From Entrophospora sp. SA101 (Eukaryota; Glomeromycota; Glomeromycetes; Entrophosporales; Entrophosporaceae): DNA of 34,918 nucleotides. Below are positions 22,528 to 33,140 of the stretch, one piece after another; the stretch's first letter is position 1, and each line of letters starts with the position of its first letter. The notes under the pieces are model-generated. The model had not been told where the DNA came from and did no database searches. It saw only the letters and a program-made list of their open reading frames with translations. A program made the translations under genes and the position numbers. The stretch lies in the NCBI GenBank assembly GCA_958430865.1, contig CAUDNR010004112.1, forward strand, positions 95,321 to 130,238, read 5' to 3'.

Positions 22528-24167
22528 GTCATTAATTGCTTACAGTCAACTTCAAAATACCAAAACAAAAAAAAAAATATATCATTTTAAAAAATTTAAC
22601 CGATAAGTTTTATTGCTCATGATTCAAGCTTCAAAACTTATCGGCTGGTTTTTTCTTAAACTGAAAATTGGCTGAGCCTTAGCATTTTGATAACTCCGAA
22701 TTTTGTTATACACTTAAGAAATTTAGACTAAGTAAATTTCGTGTAACAAATTTTTTTTTCATAGAATATTTTCCACAATATACATTTGATTTATTTAACT
22801 TATTTATTTCCTTTTTTTTATTAATAAATAAAAGTTCTTTACAACAAAAAAGTTTAACGAACATATATATTACATTAAAGGAAAATCATTGCCAAATTTG
22901 GTGGTGAGATTCAAAATATTGTAACACGAAAATTATCGAGCATAACTTTCAAATTTAAAAAATCTATGAAAAAGAAATTGAGACAAATTTTTTTTAGATT
23001 AATAGACTCCCTTTTTAAAGCTGAATTGAATGGTGGTGGTTTTTTAAAATCCAGTGCGTGGATCACATAATATTTCAAAAATTTTAACTTTTGAGTATAG
23101 ATGATCCGCACTGTATTACACTCGATAAGTCGGACATTTATTTATAAAAGTACTTTAAACAATTGATTGCTGCGTCCGACTTATCGAGTTTAGATGTGTA
23201 TGTTACTATTTCCGTTAAATCGAGATTTTATTTCACAGTGTATTGTTGATACCACGTGATTTGATTATTCAGATATCTAGCTTTTCGATTTAGCGGGTGA
23301 ATTTTTTTGGAACAAACGTATCTGTTAGATCGAGGTTCGCCGTGTATTAGCATTGTTACGACATGCGCGTTATTTAAAAATGCATTGGTTACTTACGTAG
23401 TACTAGGGTCGATAAAGTCAACTAAGACGACAAAATTGACAAAGTCGACGAAGCATAATGGTAAATTTGGTCAACAGTCAACAAGTCCTCTAATTATAAA
23501 TCATGTATGTAAACGAATTCAATTTAATAAAAGAAAATAATAACAAGTTTCGGCTTGAGAAATAATCAAACCATGCCCAAAACTATTATTCTCTAGTAAA
23601 TACCCTATCCCTTCTAAAAAAATTAATCGGCGACACATGCAATCCAAAGTATAAGAATCGACTTCATCAAATTTTCACTGTTCCTAATTCCTCATGAACA
23701 TAGTAAAATACATAAATACATGTATTAAAGAGAAATAAAACTTTACAACAAATAATTTTTTGAAAAAATCTTTTCATCTAAAAACCTAACCTATCAATTA
23801 ATGAAGTTAAATTTTTTAAAATAGAATAGTTTTTGACTTCTATACTTTTAAAAATTTAGCAAATTTCGCATCGTAGTAATATTTACGCAATACAAAATCT
23901 TGTACTAATTGTTTCAATTTTAACAGAACTTATGGAAATACTCTAACTTTAAAACCTTTCAGAGGCATTTCCTGAGAAACAGCCGGTAGAACCTATCTCT
24001 ACCAAGTTGAAAGGTGACAAAGTCAGGTGATTTATTGTATATTATTTATTATCTCCTAATAAATGAATATGTTAATTTAAAAAATAAATAAATATATATT
24101 GTTAATATAAAGTGTATGAATTAAATGATCTGACAAATTTTAATATTAATTTGTTCCTTGACTATTA
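22528..24167. other. Spacer downstream of the kinase gene
   Basis: AT-rich, with the palindromic element at 23120-23189 and transposon-like motifs near 23215-23345 (CGTTAAATCGAG, GTTAGATCGAGG). A plus-strand open frame at 23307-23540 is low-complexity Thr/Lys/Ser and is not credited. 23560-24120 shows nothing specific. Confidence 0.4.
23120..23189. repeat. Miniature palindromic element with ACTCGATAAGTCGGAC arms
   Basis: ACTCGATAAGTCGGAC (23120-23135) is perfectly reverse-complemented at 23174-23189, giving a 70-base element with 16-base arms. The same arm occurs in diverged form at 32442-32457 and 32527-32545, so it belongs to a dispersed family. Confidence 0.7.
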
Positions 24168-26199
24168 TCACTGGATTTCCAATAGTATATCTAAAATAAT
24201 TTAAAAAATATTAAAAATAAAATTCAATTAGTTGAAAAAAAATAATAATTCAAATAATTACCATCTGGTATAACAAGATCATTTTGTTTAGTATAGTAAG
24301 CTAAAAAAATAAAAGAAAGAAATTTCTTAAAAACATATATATTAATAGTAATAAATAATACACAGTGAGTATCGGTTTAGCAGTTATTAGACTGATTTGA
24401 TTAGTAAATCCATTATATTGAGAGAATTTACTCTGTTAAACCGAGACTTTTATCAGGCATATAATAATAAACAAATTTTACCTTCTTGTTGTTCTAATAA
24501 ATAAACATCATTTTATAGACGGTTAATAAATATTTAATAAATTAATGGGCGAATTAAATTTAAATATTTTATTAATAAATTCATACCTTGAGTAGCGTTT
24601 TTTGGAGAAGGAAGATTTGAAAAATAATGAAGTTTACTGTTAGCAAAATTTATAGTTACTGTATAATTTTTAGTTTTTCTATTACTGTTGTTACTATTAT
24701 TGTTATCGTCATTATTGTTATCGTCATTGTTGTTATCATCATTGATGTTTTTATTATTGTTTTTGTCATTTCTTAAAGATTTTATTAATTCAGCAATATT
24801 TGATAATCTGTTAAAATTAGTTTTAAGGCTTCTAATAAATTTATATCTACTTTTGGAAGTAACTTTTATTTGTAAATTTTGATCTTTATTATACAAGTCT
24901 CTCAATATTCCTTTTGTTTCTATCCATAAAGCTTTTGCATCAGGTCTATTGTCAGGAATAGCATCCCAACATTGTTTTAGTAATTTTTTAAGTTTGTCAG
25001 GGAATTTATTTGGAATTTCTGGTCTTATTCCATTTAGGATATTTATTGCTAAATCTAAATCATCTGTTTTATTATAAAATGGTGGAACACCAGAAAATAT
25101 TTCCCACATTATTACTCCAAAAGCATAAATATCAGATTTCTGCGAGTAATTGCCTTTAGCTATTACTTCAGGAGCCATATAAGGTAAACAACCAAATATG
25201 CCTTCAATTGGTTTATCTTCTGGACCACACAATCCCATATCGCTGATATAAAAAATATTTGCATAAGAATGAAGTAATATATTTCCAGGATGTAAATCTC
25301 TGTGAATAAATCCCAAGTTATGAATTTCATTAAGATTAAGCATAAGACCATGGATAATTTTAAGTTTTTTAAGTAAACTAAGTGAAGAATGGTTTTTAGC
25401 CATATATTCTCTCAAGTCGTACTTATATTGACTTAAAATAAGCATAAATTCATTAGTTTCTGGGTTTTTTGTTAATCCATAACAACCAATAACAAAATCT
25501 GAATTAATATTAATTTCACAATGTGATTTAACCTAAAAACAATTCAAAATTAATTAATATCATTATATTATGAAATAAATTTAATTGTTAAATTTTAAAT
25601 TTTAATATTACTTCATCTAACCATCTTTCATTTGTCTTTCTAATTTCCTTAAGAGCAACTTGTTGATCTCCTCTCCTTTCTAACTTCAACTCATTAGAAT
25701 TCCATCGATTGTAAGGGCCATATTTTCGAGTTGCAGTATATATTTTTGCATTTCCCCCTTCAGCTTTATATTTGATATCAATAAAATCTTCATATGGCAC
25801 CCATTCAATAATATCACGTGGATTGAATGCTTTTTTTTGAAAAAATTGAATTAATTGATCAATCTCTTCATTTCCTGATGTCCAATTATCAAATTTTTTT
25901 ATCAAGCAATTTCTCATACAAGATTCACAATATGATGTAGCAACTACCATATTTTTACAAATTTTACATTTTCTTCTTTTGTTGCTACCTTCTTTGATAT
26001 TTCTCCTGTCTATAAAATTATTTGCAAAATCATTTATATATTGCTTTTCAGATTTGGTAAACTTATGACCATAAAGAATATATCTTAAGCAAAATCTTAT
26101 TTTTTTTTCTGTTATCTTTTGAATATCATAATCCATGAACACTTCTGATTTGAAAATAACATCAAATATAACACCATACCTCAATGTTCTATCGCTCAT
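24168..26199 (-). CDS. Rhizophagus-type protein kinase with N-terminal zinc ribbon
   Basis: Five exons join in phase to 535 residues: 26199-25612, 25532-24587, a 12-base micro-exon 24493-24482, 24300-24262 and 24190-24168. A Cys4 motif (C78, C81, C91, C94) and NWTSGNEEID (105-114) precede a kinase domain from about residue 136 to 400. Visible elements are the glycine loop KAEGGNAKIYTA (145-156), VALKEI with the ATP-binding Lys184, FIHRDLHPGNIL with catalytic Asp275 and Asn280, and MAPEV near 315-319. The usual DFG is DMG (Asp294 kept). All catalytic residues are present, so activity is likely. A Lys/Asn/Asp-rich tail (NDDNNN repeats) follows. This layout matches the very large TKL-like kinase families of Glomeromycotina; substrate unknown. 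A TATA-like site lies about 75 bases upstream. The short last exons fit in phase but are less certain than exons 1-2. Confidence 0.88.
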
Positions 26200-26270
26200 T
26201 ATGTTAAAGAATTAAAAAAAAAAAAAAAAAAGAATTTAAGGAAACGGGAAATTTACACAATAATAATAAA

Positions 26271-26283
26271 ATCTATATAAACC
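26271..26283 (-). promoter_or_regulatory. TATA-box-like site of the kinase gene
   Basis: On the minus strand GGTTTATATAGAT lies 72-84 bases before the kinase ATG, a reasonable position for a core promoter with a short 5' leader. It stands out only modestly in AT-rich DNA. Confidence 0.35.
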
Positions 26284-26742
26284 TTTTTTCCCTACCAATT
26301 ATAATAGGCTGTTACATAGAGTTACCATTCAAAGCTCCTACATTTAGTAGTTTGATTTTTTCAATACGTCACACTAAAATTTATTAAGCAACTGTTTGTC
26401 AATTAAAGTTTCGTAATAGTAATACAATCTTAATCTCAATCTTAATAATATTAATTCATTTGTTTTATTGGATCATTTCTAATTCCGTTCTAGACTCGAG
26501 ATGCCATAGATTCGAGTCTCTTCTTGTAACTTCTCCAAGCCCTTTGTATAATCCTTGCATGTCTGAAATCAGTTTTGGGCCGAAGACAATCATTATCCCC
26601 AATGTTCCTGCATCAGGTCTTTAGGTTCGAGAATTTCCACATATCTTTAGCAACCATAGTGGGATGATTTTTCTAGGCTTCACATCATTAATTGAATAAG
26701 CCTCATATAATCTATACAGATTGCTAGTCGATCTTATGAATC
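26284..26742. other. Spacer upstream of the kinase gene
   Basis: No gene is visible. A B-box-like GATTCGAGTCTC at 26509-26520 pairs with AGACTCGAG just upstream, but no tRNA cloverleaf can be drawn. Confidence 0.4.
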
Positions 26743-27003
26743 CTAGGTCTGTAAATAGTCAAAATCGACTAGCCTAAAATTTCCGAATGCACCAAATAAA
26801 CAATATTCATGGTAAACTCTTCTTTTTCTCTCAGAGACCAACTCTTGTAAAGGAACTCTCACACGGATAACACATTGTTGTAGAGTTTCATCGGGTCGAA
26901 TAAATGATAATGGATCATACAATCTTTCAGTTGCAAAAAGACATTCGATTTTTTCATCACCATATCCATAATAATTACCAATTAACGAAATGACATATTT
27001 CAT
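26743..27003 (-). CDS. Unidentified ORF, possible gene fragment
   Basis: An 86-codon frame with convincing protein-like composition: IGNYYGYGDEKIECLFATE near the start, RVRVPLQELVSERKRRVYHE in the middle, and FGAFGNFRLVDFDYLQT at the end. It has no transmembrane segment. Upstream on the same strand (27030-27166) coding-like sequence occurs in another frame, so this may be one exon or a frame-broken relic. TTTACAG near the 3' end could also be a splice acceptor for something else. I do not recognise the family. Confidence 0.35.
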   Translation of the reverse strand: MKYVISLIGNYYGYGDEKIECLFATERLYDPLSFIRPDETLQQCVIRVRVPLQELVSERKRRVYHEYCLFGAFGNFRLVDFDYLQT

Positions 27004-27444
27004 AGAAGCAGGTTATATCAAAGTATCGATAACCAAATAATAAATCTTTGATAATATTATTGAGAGCCCGGGAAGTCATGCATGAATGGCAAATTAATAT
27101 CTTAAAACCCCGAGAAAGTCCAGAACAAAGAACAGTAGAGTTACGATTAAAATCGGAATATGTCAATGCTGGCGGAGAAGCTTAATTTGCTAGTGTTAAA
27201 TAATTGTTTTGTATTAAAAGACATAATGTATAATCGCACATTGATTGCAAAGTAGAAAATTCGAATAAAAAAAACTTTATTTTTCCGATGCATATATACA
27301 CCATGTACCCATATCACACATATACAAAGTTAAAAGAAAGTTGAAAGGTGAAAAAATTTGGTTTCGACAATAAATTTAAAAAAATTTTTTTTTTGACTCT
27401 TCAACCATGTGTTCTATCTAATTATATTATACTTCTTTCACTAA

Positions 27445-27726
27445 TTAGCAAATAGAACTTTACTTCCAATTGTTAGAGATTTATTTCGTGAAGCAATTAA
27501 CCATGAAAAACTATCGCCGACACGTTTTATATTTATTACATTTATAATAATGACGATAGAGAAAGGATATTTAAAAAAGAATGAACACGCGGAAAGAAAA
27601 GGAGAAACTATTATAAACATTATGGAAGAAAGAATGATGCTACGCCACATGTCCCACATTTCAAAAAGGAAAAATCATCAGACGACATTTCACGCGATTG
27701 ACATGTCTACTTTAATAGTTGTGTAG
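27445..27726 (+). CDS. Unidentified open frame, possible exon or relic
   Basis: The plus strand is open for 93 codons after a TAA at 27442-27444; the first ATG is at 27550. Composition is protein-like and mostly charged: LLPIVRDLFREAINHEKL, then EKGYLKKNEHAERKGE and MEERMMLRHMSH. An AG acceptor at 27447-27448 would allow it to be an internal or last exon. The opposite strand also holds a 72-codon open frame (27441-27659) that is strongly hydrophobic, so which strand is coding, if either, is unsettled. Confidence 0.25.
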   Translation, partial: LANRTLLPIVRDLFREAINHEKLSPTRFIFITFIIMTIEKGYLKKNEHAERKGETIINIMEERMMLRHMSHISKRKNHQTTFHAIDMSTLIVV

Positions 27727-28011
27727 AAATTTTGCTATTCAAATCAAGGGAACTTTTTCATTTATGACTAGTACGCCATGAAAATAACGAGGCTGTTTTC
27801 CATTATATGACGGAGTACCATTTTCCGACTTCCACGCCATGCTGGCGAAATTACCGTTCAGGCCAAATAATATAAGCAATGGAAATAGAGCCAATTAAAG
27901 ATATATGGTAATGTAAAAATCAAAAATACTGATACCATTTTTATTTATAAAACAAAAGTATTGATTAAAAAATATTGCTAATTGAAAAATTTTCTGTAAA
28001 AGTTAATATTT

Positions 28012-29553
28012 TTAGGGAAAAAGAATTATTACTGCTTGATTATGAGGTTTGTTTGTAGATTCAATCTTGAGATCAGGATCACTATTCAATTCTTCAAACC
28101 CACATTCAACAAGTTTTTCGGGTTCCTCATCAGAATCTTTATACTACATTATTGATATTATCAAAATAAGCGAATATAATTATGACGAAGGAATTTCTTT
28201 TTTAAAAAAAACTTGTTAAATAATAAAAATATATCATACATACCATTATTACCTTAATCTTGGATTTAAGATTTTTCAAGCTTGTTGTTTCTCCACTTTC
28301 ATTACTACATACTAGGTTTTCATGTTGAAGAACGGCAGCTTTTTTAAGAGCTTCAGAATAATATTTTATTTTTTCTTCGACTCCCATTTCAGCTTCACAG
28401 TAAGTTGATGTCATATCATAAATAGAAAAATCTGATTTCAAAAGTCGATAACCATCTGCACATGATTCTATTTTACCATGAATACAATTAGATGAATCAG
28501 GACATGGTGTGCAGGCATGATTTTTTAAAAAATCTATCAAATTAACAACAAGTTAATTATGAAATCAAAAATCATATTTTCTTTTTTTCAAAACATAAAA
28601 CTTAACATTACCATTCTTATCATAACCATTGTCATTACTAATATTATCACAATATCCTGCATAATTTTTAATTCTATGATAAATTAATAGCATCATGAAA
28701 ATGACCAAGAAAATGTTTTTGATTACTTTATTTCTTTGAGCTCTTTCTGATTCACGTAATACTTTGCGACTTGGTATCCGATTTGTTCGTTTGTTGTAGT
28801 GGTTTTTATTAATTTCGGTTCCAAACCAACAATATTTGGGAATATCATAACGTGATTCGCTAAATATATTTCTGTTGATAACTTGTGACGATGAAGAAGC
28901 AGTAGTTGGTGTATCTGGAGGAATCGAAAATGATAATGGTGGTTCATTACCATGAATTGGTGGTGGTGATAATTGCAGTGAATCTTCCTGAATTATGGTA
29001 GTAGATTGTTCATTCACCTTGATAAATGATGGTGGTGATGATGATTCATTAGTTATAGATGAACCATTGATTTTTTTCGACGGTATTTGTTCTTGATAAG
29101 ATAAATTTGATACGATTGTTTCGTCACCATCATCATCACCAATGCTTGATGATTCCAAAATAAAATGATTCTCTAATGAAGTCCTGGCAACTGTTTTTGG
29201 TGAGTGTTGTTGTAACCTGTTATTAAAAACTTGACGTGTTGGACGCGATCTCGCATTATTATCAGGCGTTTGGTTTCCTCGTCTAACGGCCTAGAATTTG
29301 ATAATATAAATAATAAGAAATTTATAACCGAGATATCAACTTTAAAACGCAATATATTAACCCAGTCTTCTGTCAAAATTTGTGGATTTTCAAAATTATT
29401 TCGAATTTTTTCTTCAAATAGCTGTAAAAGCTCTGCTTTCTTGCTGGATGGCCGGAATTTGACATTATGCTGTCTTAGGATCTCCTTTAAACGATTTATA
29501 GTCAAGTTTTCAGACCTAAAGCTTGGCTCTAAATATTCTTCATAAAAGTCCAT
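28012..29553 (-). CDS. Src1/Heh-type inner nuclear membrane protein with short MSC domain
   Basis: Four exons join in phase to 427 residues: 29553-29362, 29290-28612, 28533-28253 and 28143-28012. An N-terminal HeH/LEM-like helix-extended-loop-helix domain (about residues 14-50, LTINRLKEILRQHNVKF and SSKKAELLQLFEEKI) is followed by a Ser/Pro-rich linker, a basic stretch (231-252) and one transmembrane helix (about 255-272, IFLVIFMMLLIYHRI). A Man1-Src1 C-terminal (MSC) domain begins at CTPCPDSSNCIHGKIESC. Relatives such as yeast Src1/Heh1 anchor chromatin and act at nuclear pores; that role is inferred. Relatives are usually longer, with a second transmembrane helix after the MSC start. Here the domain stops at about residue 427 without it. 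An alternative intron (donor after 28033, acceptor before 27993) would replace the last few residues with a hydrophobic 32-residue end. Confidence 0.82.
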
Positions 29554-30980
29554 TAGTTGATTGATTTTGAATAATTTGAAAGAAATTTATTGATTAGGAT
29601 TAATGGGGAAAGGGGCAGGGCCCCAAAATTGCAAAATAAATAATAATAATAAACATTGAAAATTAATGATTAATAATAACAACAACATTTAATACCAATA
29701 TACACATTTAGTTCGTCTGCTTTATTATTTTGTTTTCTTAATCTGTATTCGATAAATAATATCAATAAAATAACTAATTATACAGCCTCCAATAAGTCGT
29801 TTTCATTTGTTTGAATTATTGGCTTCTGCTTGGGACTTATAATTATCTCCTTTATTAGCATCATTTATTTGTTCTTGATTAGAAGTCATAATATAATAAT
29901 CAATTAGAGATTGCTAGTTGGTATATTGATATATTGAGAATATTCTTTATAATAATTGGAAAACCCATTTTCTGCAATTTGTTCAAATTTCCATTAACCA
30001 TAAGCATTATTATATGGGGCATACTGCAACAAAACCAGACAAAGTGAACATTTGGTATTGCCAGAATTGCAGGGATCAAAATTTAGTCATTTGTAATGTG
30101 ATTATAATTATTATTTTGCAATTTGCCAGAAACGGAAAGAAATTACATAATGCAGATCGGGGCAAAATTTCTCAATTTTATAACAGTCGCAGGACATTGC
30201 GGATTTACAGGGGGTCAAGTGTCACTCATATATAAAATTAATGATCTTCGTGCATAATTTTATATGTAAAATCGAAGAAAAAAATCACTCTGGTATACAC
30301 AAACCTACCCGATTTAACCAAGATTGTTCCTTGAATTATAAAAAATCAAAATATATGGAAAACCCTTTATTTTGACATATTTTTTGCCAGGGTAAACAAA
30401 TAAGACTCGAAGAAAATCTTAATGTGAAGTTGGCCCACCAGCTCTATAAGTTCTATAATATAAGAAACTTGAATATGCACAATTCAATATTTCGACTTAA
30501 TTTTTTTTTACATAATAATAATTAATGCAATAGTAAGTTCTAATCTCCAAGCTTTAAATATTTATTTTAGAATTTGTTTATAAAAAAGTATTAATTTTTT
30601 TTTATAATATATATATCACTGGGTGAATTAGAAAGTTGTATCAAGCAAATTTATTAACTTGGTGATATTTATTCAATATTTTCAAACAAAAATGAATTTG
30701 TATAATGGACGTCTTTCAAGGATGGCTATTAACAAAATGTCAGTTAATTTAAAGAAAGATTTGTTGATTTTTGATTAAAGTTTCATTAATGATCATTAAT
30801 GGTTTTAATTATACATACATACATACATATGTATATATATATATGTAATATATCACTTTGGAAGCTTCATAGATCTTGCTTTTAACACTTCAATCAACTG
30901 CTATATAACTATGAATAATTGATAAAACATTCATCAAGTATAACGATTTAGAAGGACTTTTATTTACATATTTAATAGAT
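29554..30980. other. Spacer with small fragments and a dispersed repeat
   Basis: A 28-codon minus-strand frame at about 29804-29890 (MTSNQEQINDANKGDNY) is followed by coding-like sequence in another frame and could be a tiny spliced gene, but support is weak. The repeat shared with 818-860 is at 30012-30052, inside a plus-strand frame (30014-30235) that contains WYCQNCRDQNLVI and is probably a relic. CATA/TATA microsatellites lie near 30810-30845. Confidence 0.4.
30012..30052 (+). repeat. Dispersed repeat, copy 2
   Basis: Matches 818-860 including CAACAAAACCAGACAAAGTG; see that copy. Neither side shows matching flanks. Confidence 0.6.
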
Positions 30981-31370
30981 GATATTAATAATAAGCACAG
31001 ATTATAGTTGTAAAAACCAAGGTTTGTTTGTTATATTCACTCTCATTAATTTCGATGTATATAAGATCTAAGTAATTGTGTAACAATTTTATATATTAAT
31101 ATTAATAATAAGCACAGATTATACTTGTAAAAACCTGGGTTTGTTTGTTATATTCACTCTCATTAATTCTGATGTATACGTATAAGATCTAAGTGATCAT
31201 TTAACAATTTTATATATTAATAATAAGCACAGATTATACTTGTAAAAACCAAGGTTTGTTTGTTATATTCACTCTCATTAATTTCGATGTATATAAGATC
31301 TAAGTAATTGTGTAATAATTTTATATATTAATAAATAATATTAATAATAAGCACAGATTATCCTTATGTT
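30981..31370. repeat. Tandem array, about 117-base unit, 3.2 copies
   Basis: GCACAGATTAT starts at 30995, 31112, 31227 and 31351, giving periods of 117, 115 and 124 bases. Each full unit contains AGGTTTGTTTGTTATATTCA and ATGTATATAAGATCTAAGT. The fourth copy is cut after about 20 bases. The copies are very similar, so the array is recent. No open frame runs through it. Confidence 0.88.
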
Positions 31371-31380
31371 ACCAGGATCA

Positions 31381-31401
31381 GATGATGATGATGATGATGA
31401 T
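31381..31401 (+). repeat. GAT trinucleotide repeat
   Basis: Seven consecutive GAT-phase triplets follow the truncated tandem array; they would code for Asp if translated, but no gene is supported. Confidence 0.7.
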
Positions 31402-31492
31402 TTGGCCGAACTCTTAATTTTGGGTCAAATTAAATTTTATTACTATTTTTATTTTTATTTTTATTATTTTTATTAATTCTATTTATTGGGGC

Positions 31493-31711
31493 CATCAGGA
31501 AAATATGTTTTTTTTGATACATGTATTATATGTATATTATACGTGTATTATTTTACATTACAGGTGATCCACATATAATATACATATAATATGCATGTCC
31601 ATAAATTATACGCGAATTATACATATATTATATGCAGATCACCTGTAATGTAAAATAATACATGTATAATATACATATAATATGTGTATCAAAAAACACG
31701 TTTTCCTGATG
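31493..31711. mobile_element. Palindromic miniature inverted-repeat element
   Basis: A left arm (31493-31570) beginning CATCAGGAAAA and ending TTACAGGTGATC is reverse-complemented, with a few mismatches, by the right arm (31637-31711) ending TTTTCCTGATG. The 66-base centre is also rich in palindromic ATAATATACATA words. No coding capacity. The right end abuts the start of the pogo-like transposase fragment. No obvious target duplication was found, so the exact borders are provisional. Confidence 0.8.
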
Positions 31712-31712
31712 A

Positions 31713-32416
31713 ACTTTCACTGATAGAGCCTGGAGAACTGTTAAACCTAGTACTATTAGAAACTGTTGGAGAAAAACGAATATTTTACCTGATGAACAAG
31801 ATTCTGACCAAGATACTATTATGGGTGATATTGATGATGATGTTACTGAAATTGATGATGGTATTTCTGAATTACAAGAAAAGATTAATAAGTTGAATCT
31901 AGAAAATTTATTGAGTGCAGAAACTTTCATCTGCATTGATGGTGAAATACCAGTGGAAGAATTGACTGATGACCAAATTATAGAAGTAATAAGTCAAGAA
32001 GTAGTAGCTGAAATCAACAATCCAGAAGAAGAGAAGGAAGAAGAAACAGCAGTTATTTCTAATATGGAAGCTCTTGATAGTATTGAAAAAATTATCAGAT
32101 ATTGTAAAAACCCACCTGATAATTTTAATATTAAAATGGAAGAACTAAAAGCTTTTAATTCTGTAAAAGAAAAAGTAAAAAGATTAATTCAAGAATCTAA
32201 AAAACAGGCTACTTTAGATAGTTATATTAATATGTAAAAACTATTTATGTATAGTTTTTTATAAATAAATATTAATTAAAAAACTTTTGTTATAGTGAAC
32301 TTTACACAAATTTTATAATATGTTCACTATAAAGAGATCTCTCAGTACAGTTAACATTTGTTACAGTGAACAAAATCTCAGGAACCAAGGGTTCACTGTA
32401 ACGAGCTTTGACTGTA
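31713..32416 (+). mobile_element. Truncated pogo/Tigger-like element with transposase C-terminus
   Basis: From 31713 to 32237 the plus strand is open without a needed start. It begins with DRAWRTVKPSTIRNCWRKT, the signature closing the DDE region of Tigger/CENP-B-type transposases. It continues through an acidic stretch (ELTDDQIIEVISQEV) and ends in a Lys-rich tail (KKQATLDSYINM). The catalytic domain and DNA-binding half are missing, lost at the border with the palindromic element. After the stop, 32290-32416 carries repeated (T)GTTA(T/C)AGTGAAC motifs and ends GAGCTTTGACTGTA, the 3' terminus. The remaining frame has no internal stop, suggesting the truncation is not very old. Confidence 0.8.
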
Positions 32417-32957
32417 CAGCTTAACAAGAGTTTATATATGTGTCTGACTTATCAAGAATTTTTTAAATATAAAAAAAAAGGGCTGGAAATTTTTGTCCAA
32501 GTTAGGCCAAATCTGACTTATCAAGTGTCCAACTTATTGAGTTTACCTATGTATTATGAAAAAAATTTTTTTTATTATACAAAGTCACATGAAATCACGC
32601 AAAGTTATAGATAGGAACTTGATTTTTTAAAAAATGTAAAAATTATCTATTTTATTATTTCAAAATAAATAATTTGCTTTGGAGGAGCTGTGGATTCTGG
32701 GTATAAAATATATATTAATATAAAAAAAATTATTTTTTTTTTCAAAATGTTGAAGTTTTTTTAAAGTTTATTGAATTTTAATAAATTTTTTTAAAAAACA
32801 TAATATAATTCAGTTGAACAATGCTGTAACAATTTACTTTGTAATCATATACAACGTCTTGTGTAGCACATCAATATTTACATCTGGAAACGTGACACAT
32901 AATTAATCATTATTTGTAACATCAATTATTTCGTGTCTTTAATTACTATTTATTATT
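32417..32957. other. Spacer between pogo remnant and Tc1 element
   Basis: Begins with diverged copies of the arm of the 23120-23189 palindrome (GTCTGACTTATCAAG at 32442 and GTCCAACTTATTGAGTTTA at 32527). The rest is T/A-rich without features. Confidence 0.45.
32442..32545. repeat. Diverged copies of the CTCGATAAGTCGGAC family
   Basis: Three occurrences of a TC(T/C)(G/A)ACTTAT(C/T)(A/G)AG-like word (32442, 32512, 32527) match the right arm of the element at 23120-23189, including the following GTTTA and ATGT. It may be a rearranged or decayed member. Confidence 0.5.
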
Positions 32958-32959
32958 TA

Positions 32960-33140
32960 CACTGCCTGGAAGAAAGTATCGGGACACACATTTTAATAAT
33001 TACACAAAATTTTACATAACAATAAATTATAAAAATAATATCATTTTGTGGCTTAAGTATTTGCGAATGTGCTTATAAAATGTCATGTTTCTAGCCTTCA
33101 TTTATATTTTTTAATTTTAAAAATACAAACTTCAATTAAA
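32960..33140 (+). repeat. Left terminal inverted repeat of the Tc1 element
   Basis: Pairs with 34453-34633. It is much longer than the 25-50 bases of most Tc1 ends and may keep inner transposase-binding sites. Confidence 0.85.

Noticed and set aside
24688..24882. Leu/Ser-rich plus-strand open frame
   Set aside because: Antisense of the NDDNNN repeat tail of the kinase gene.
26509..26520. GATTCGAGTCTC, a tRNA B-box-like string
   Set aside because: The surrounding sequence does not fold into a tRNA; the match comes from a small local palindrome with AGACTCGAG.
29231..29545. 104-codon plus-strand open frame
   Set aside because: Antisense to exons 1-2 of the Src1/Heh-like gene, where the helix-extended-loop-helix domain is clear.
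31500..31711. Possible microRNA-like precursor from the long inverted repeat
   Set aside because: Arms of about 75 bases and the position at a transposon breakpoint fit a miniature mobile element better; there is no evidence of transcription.
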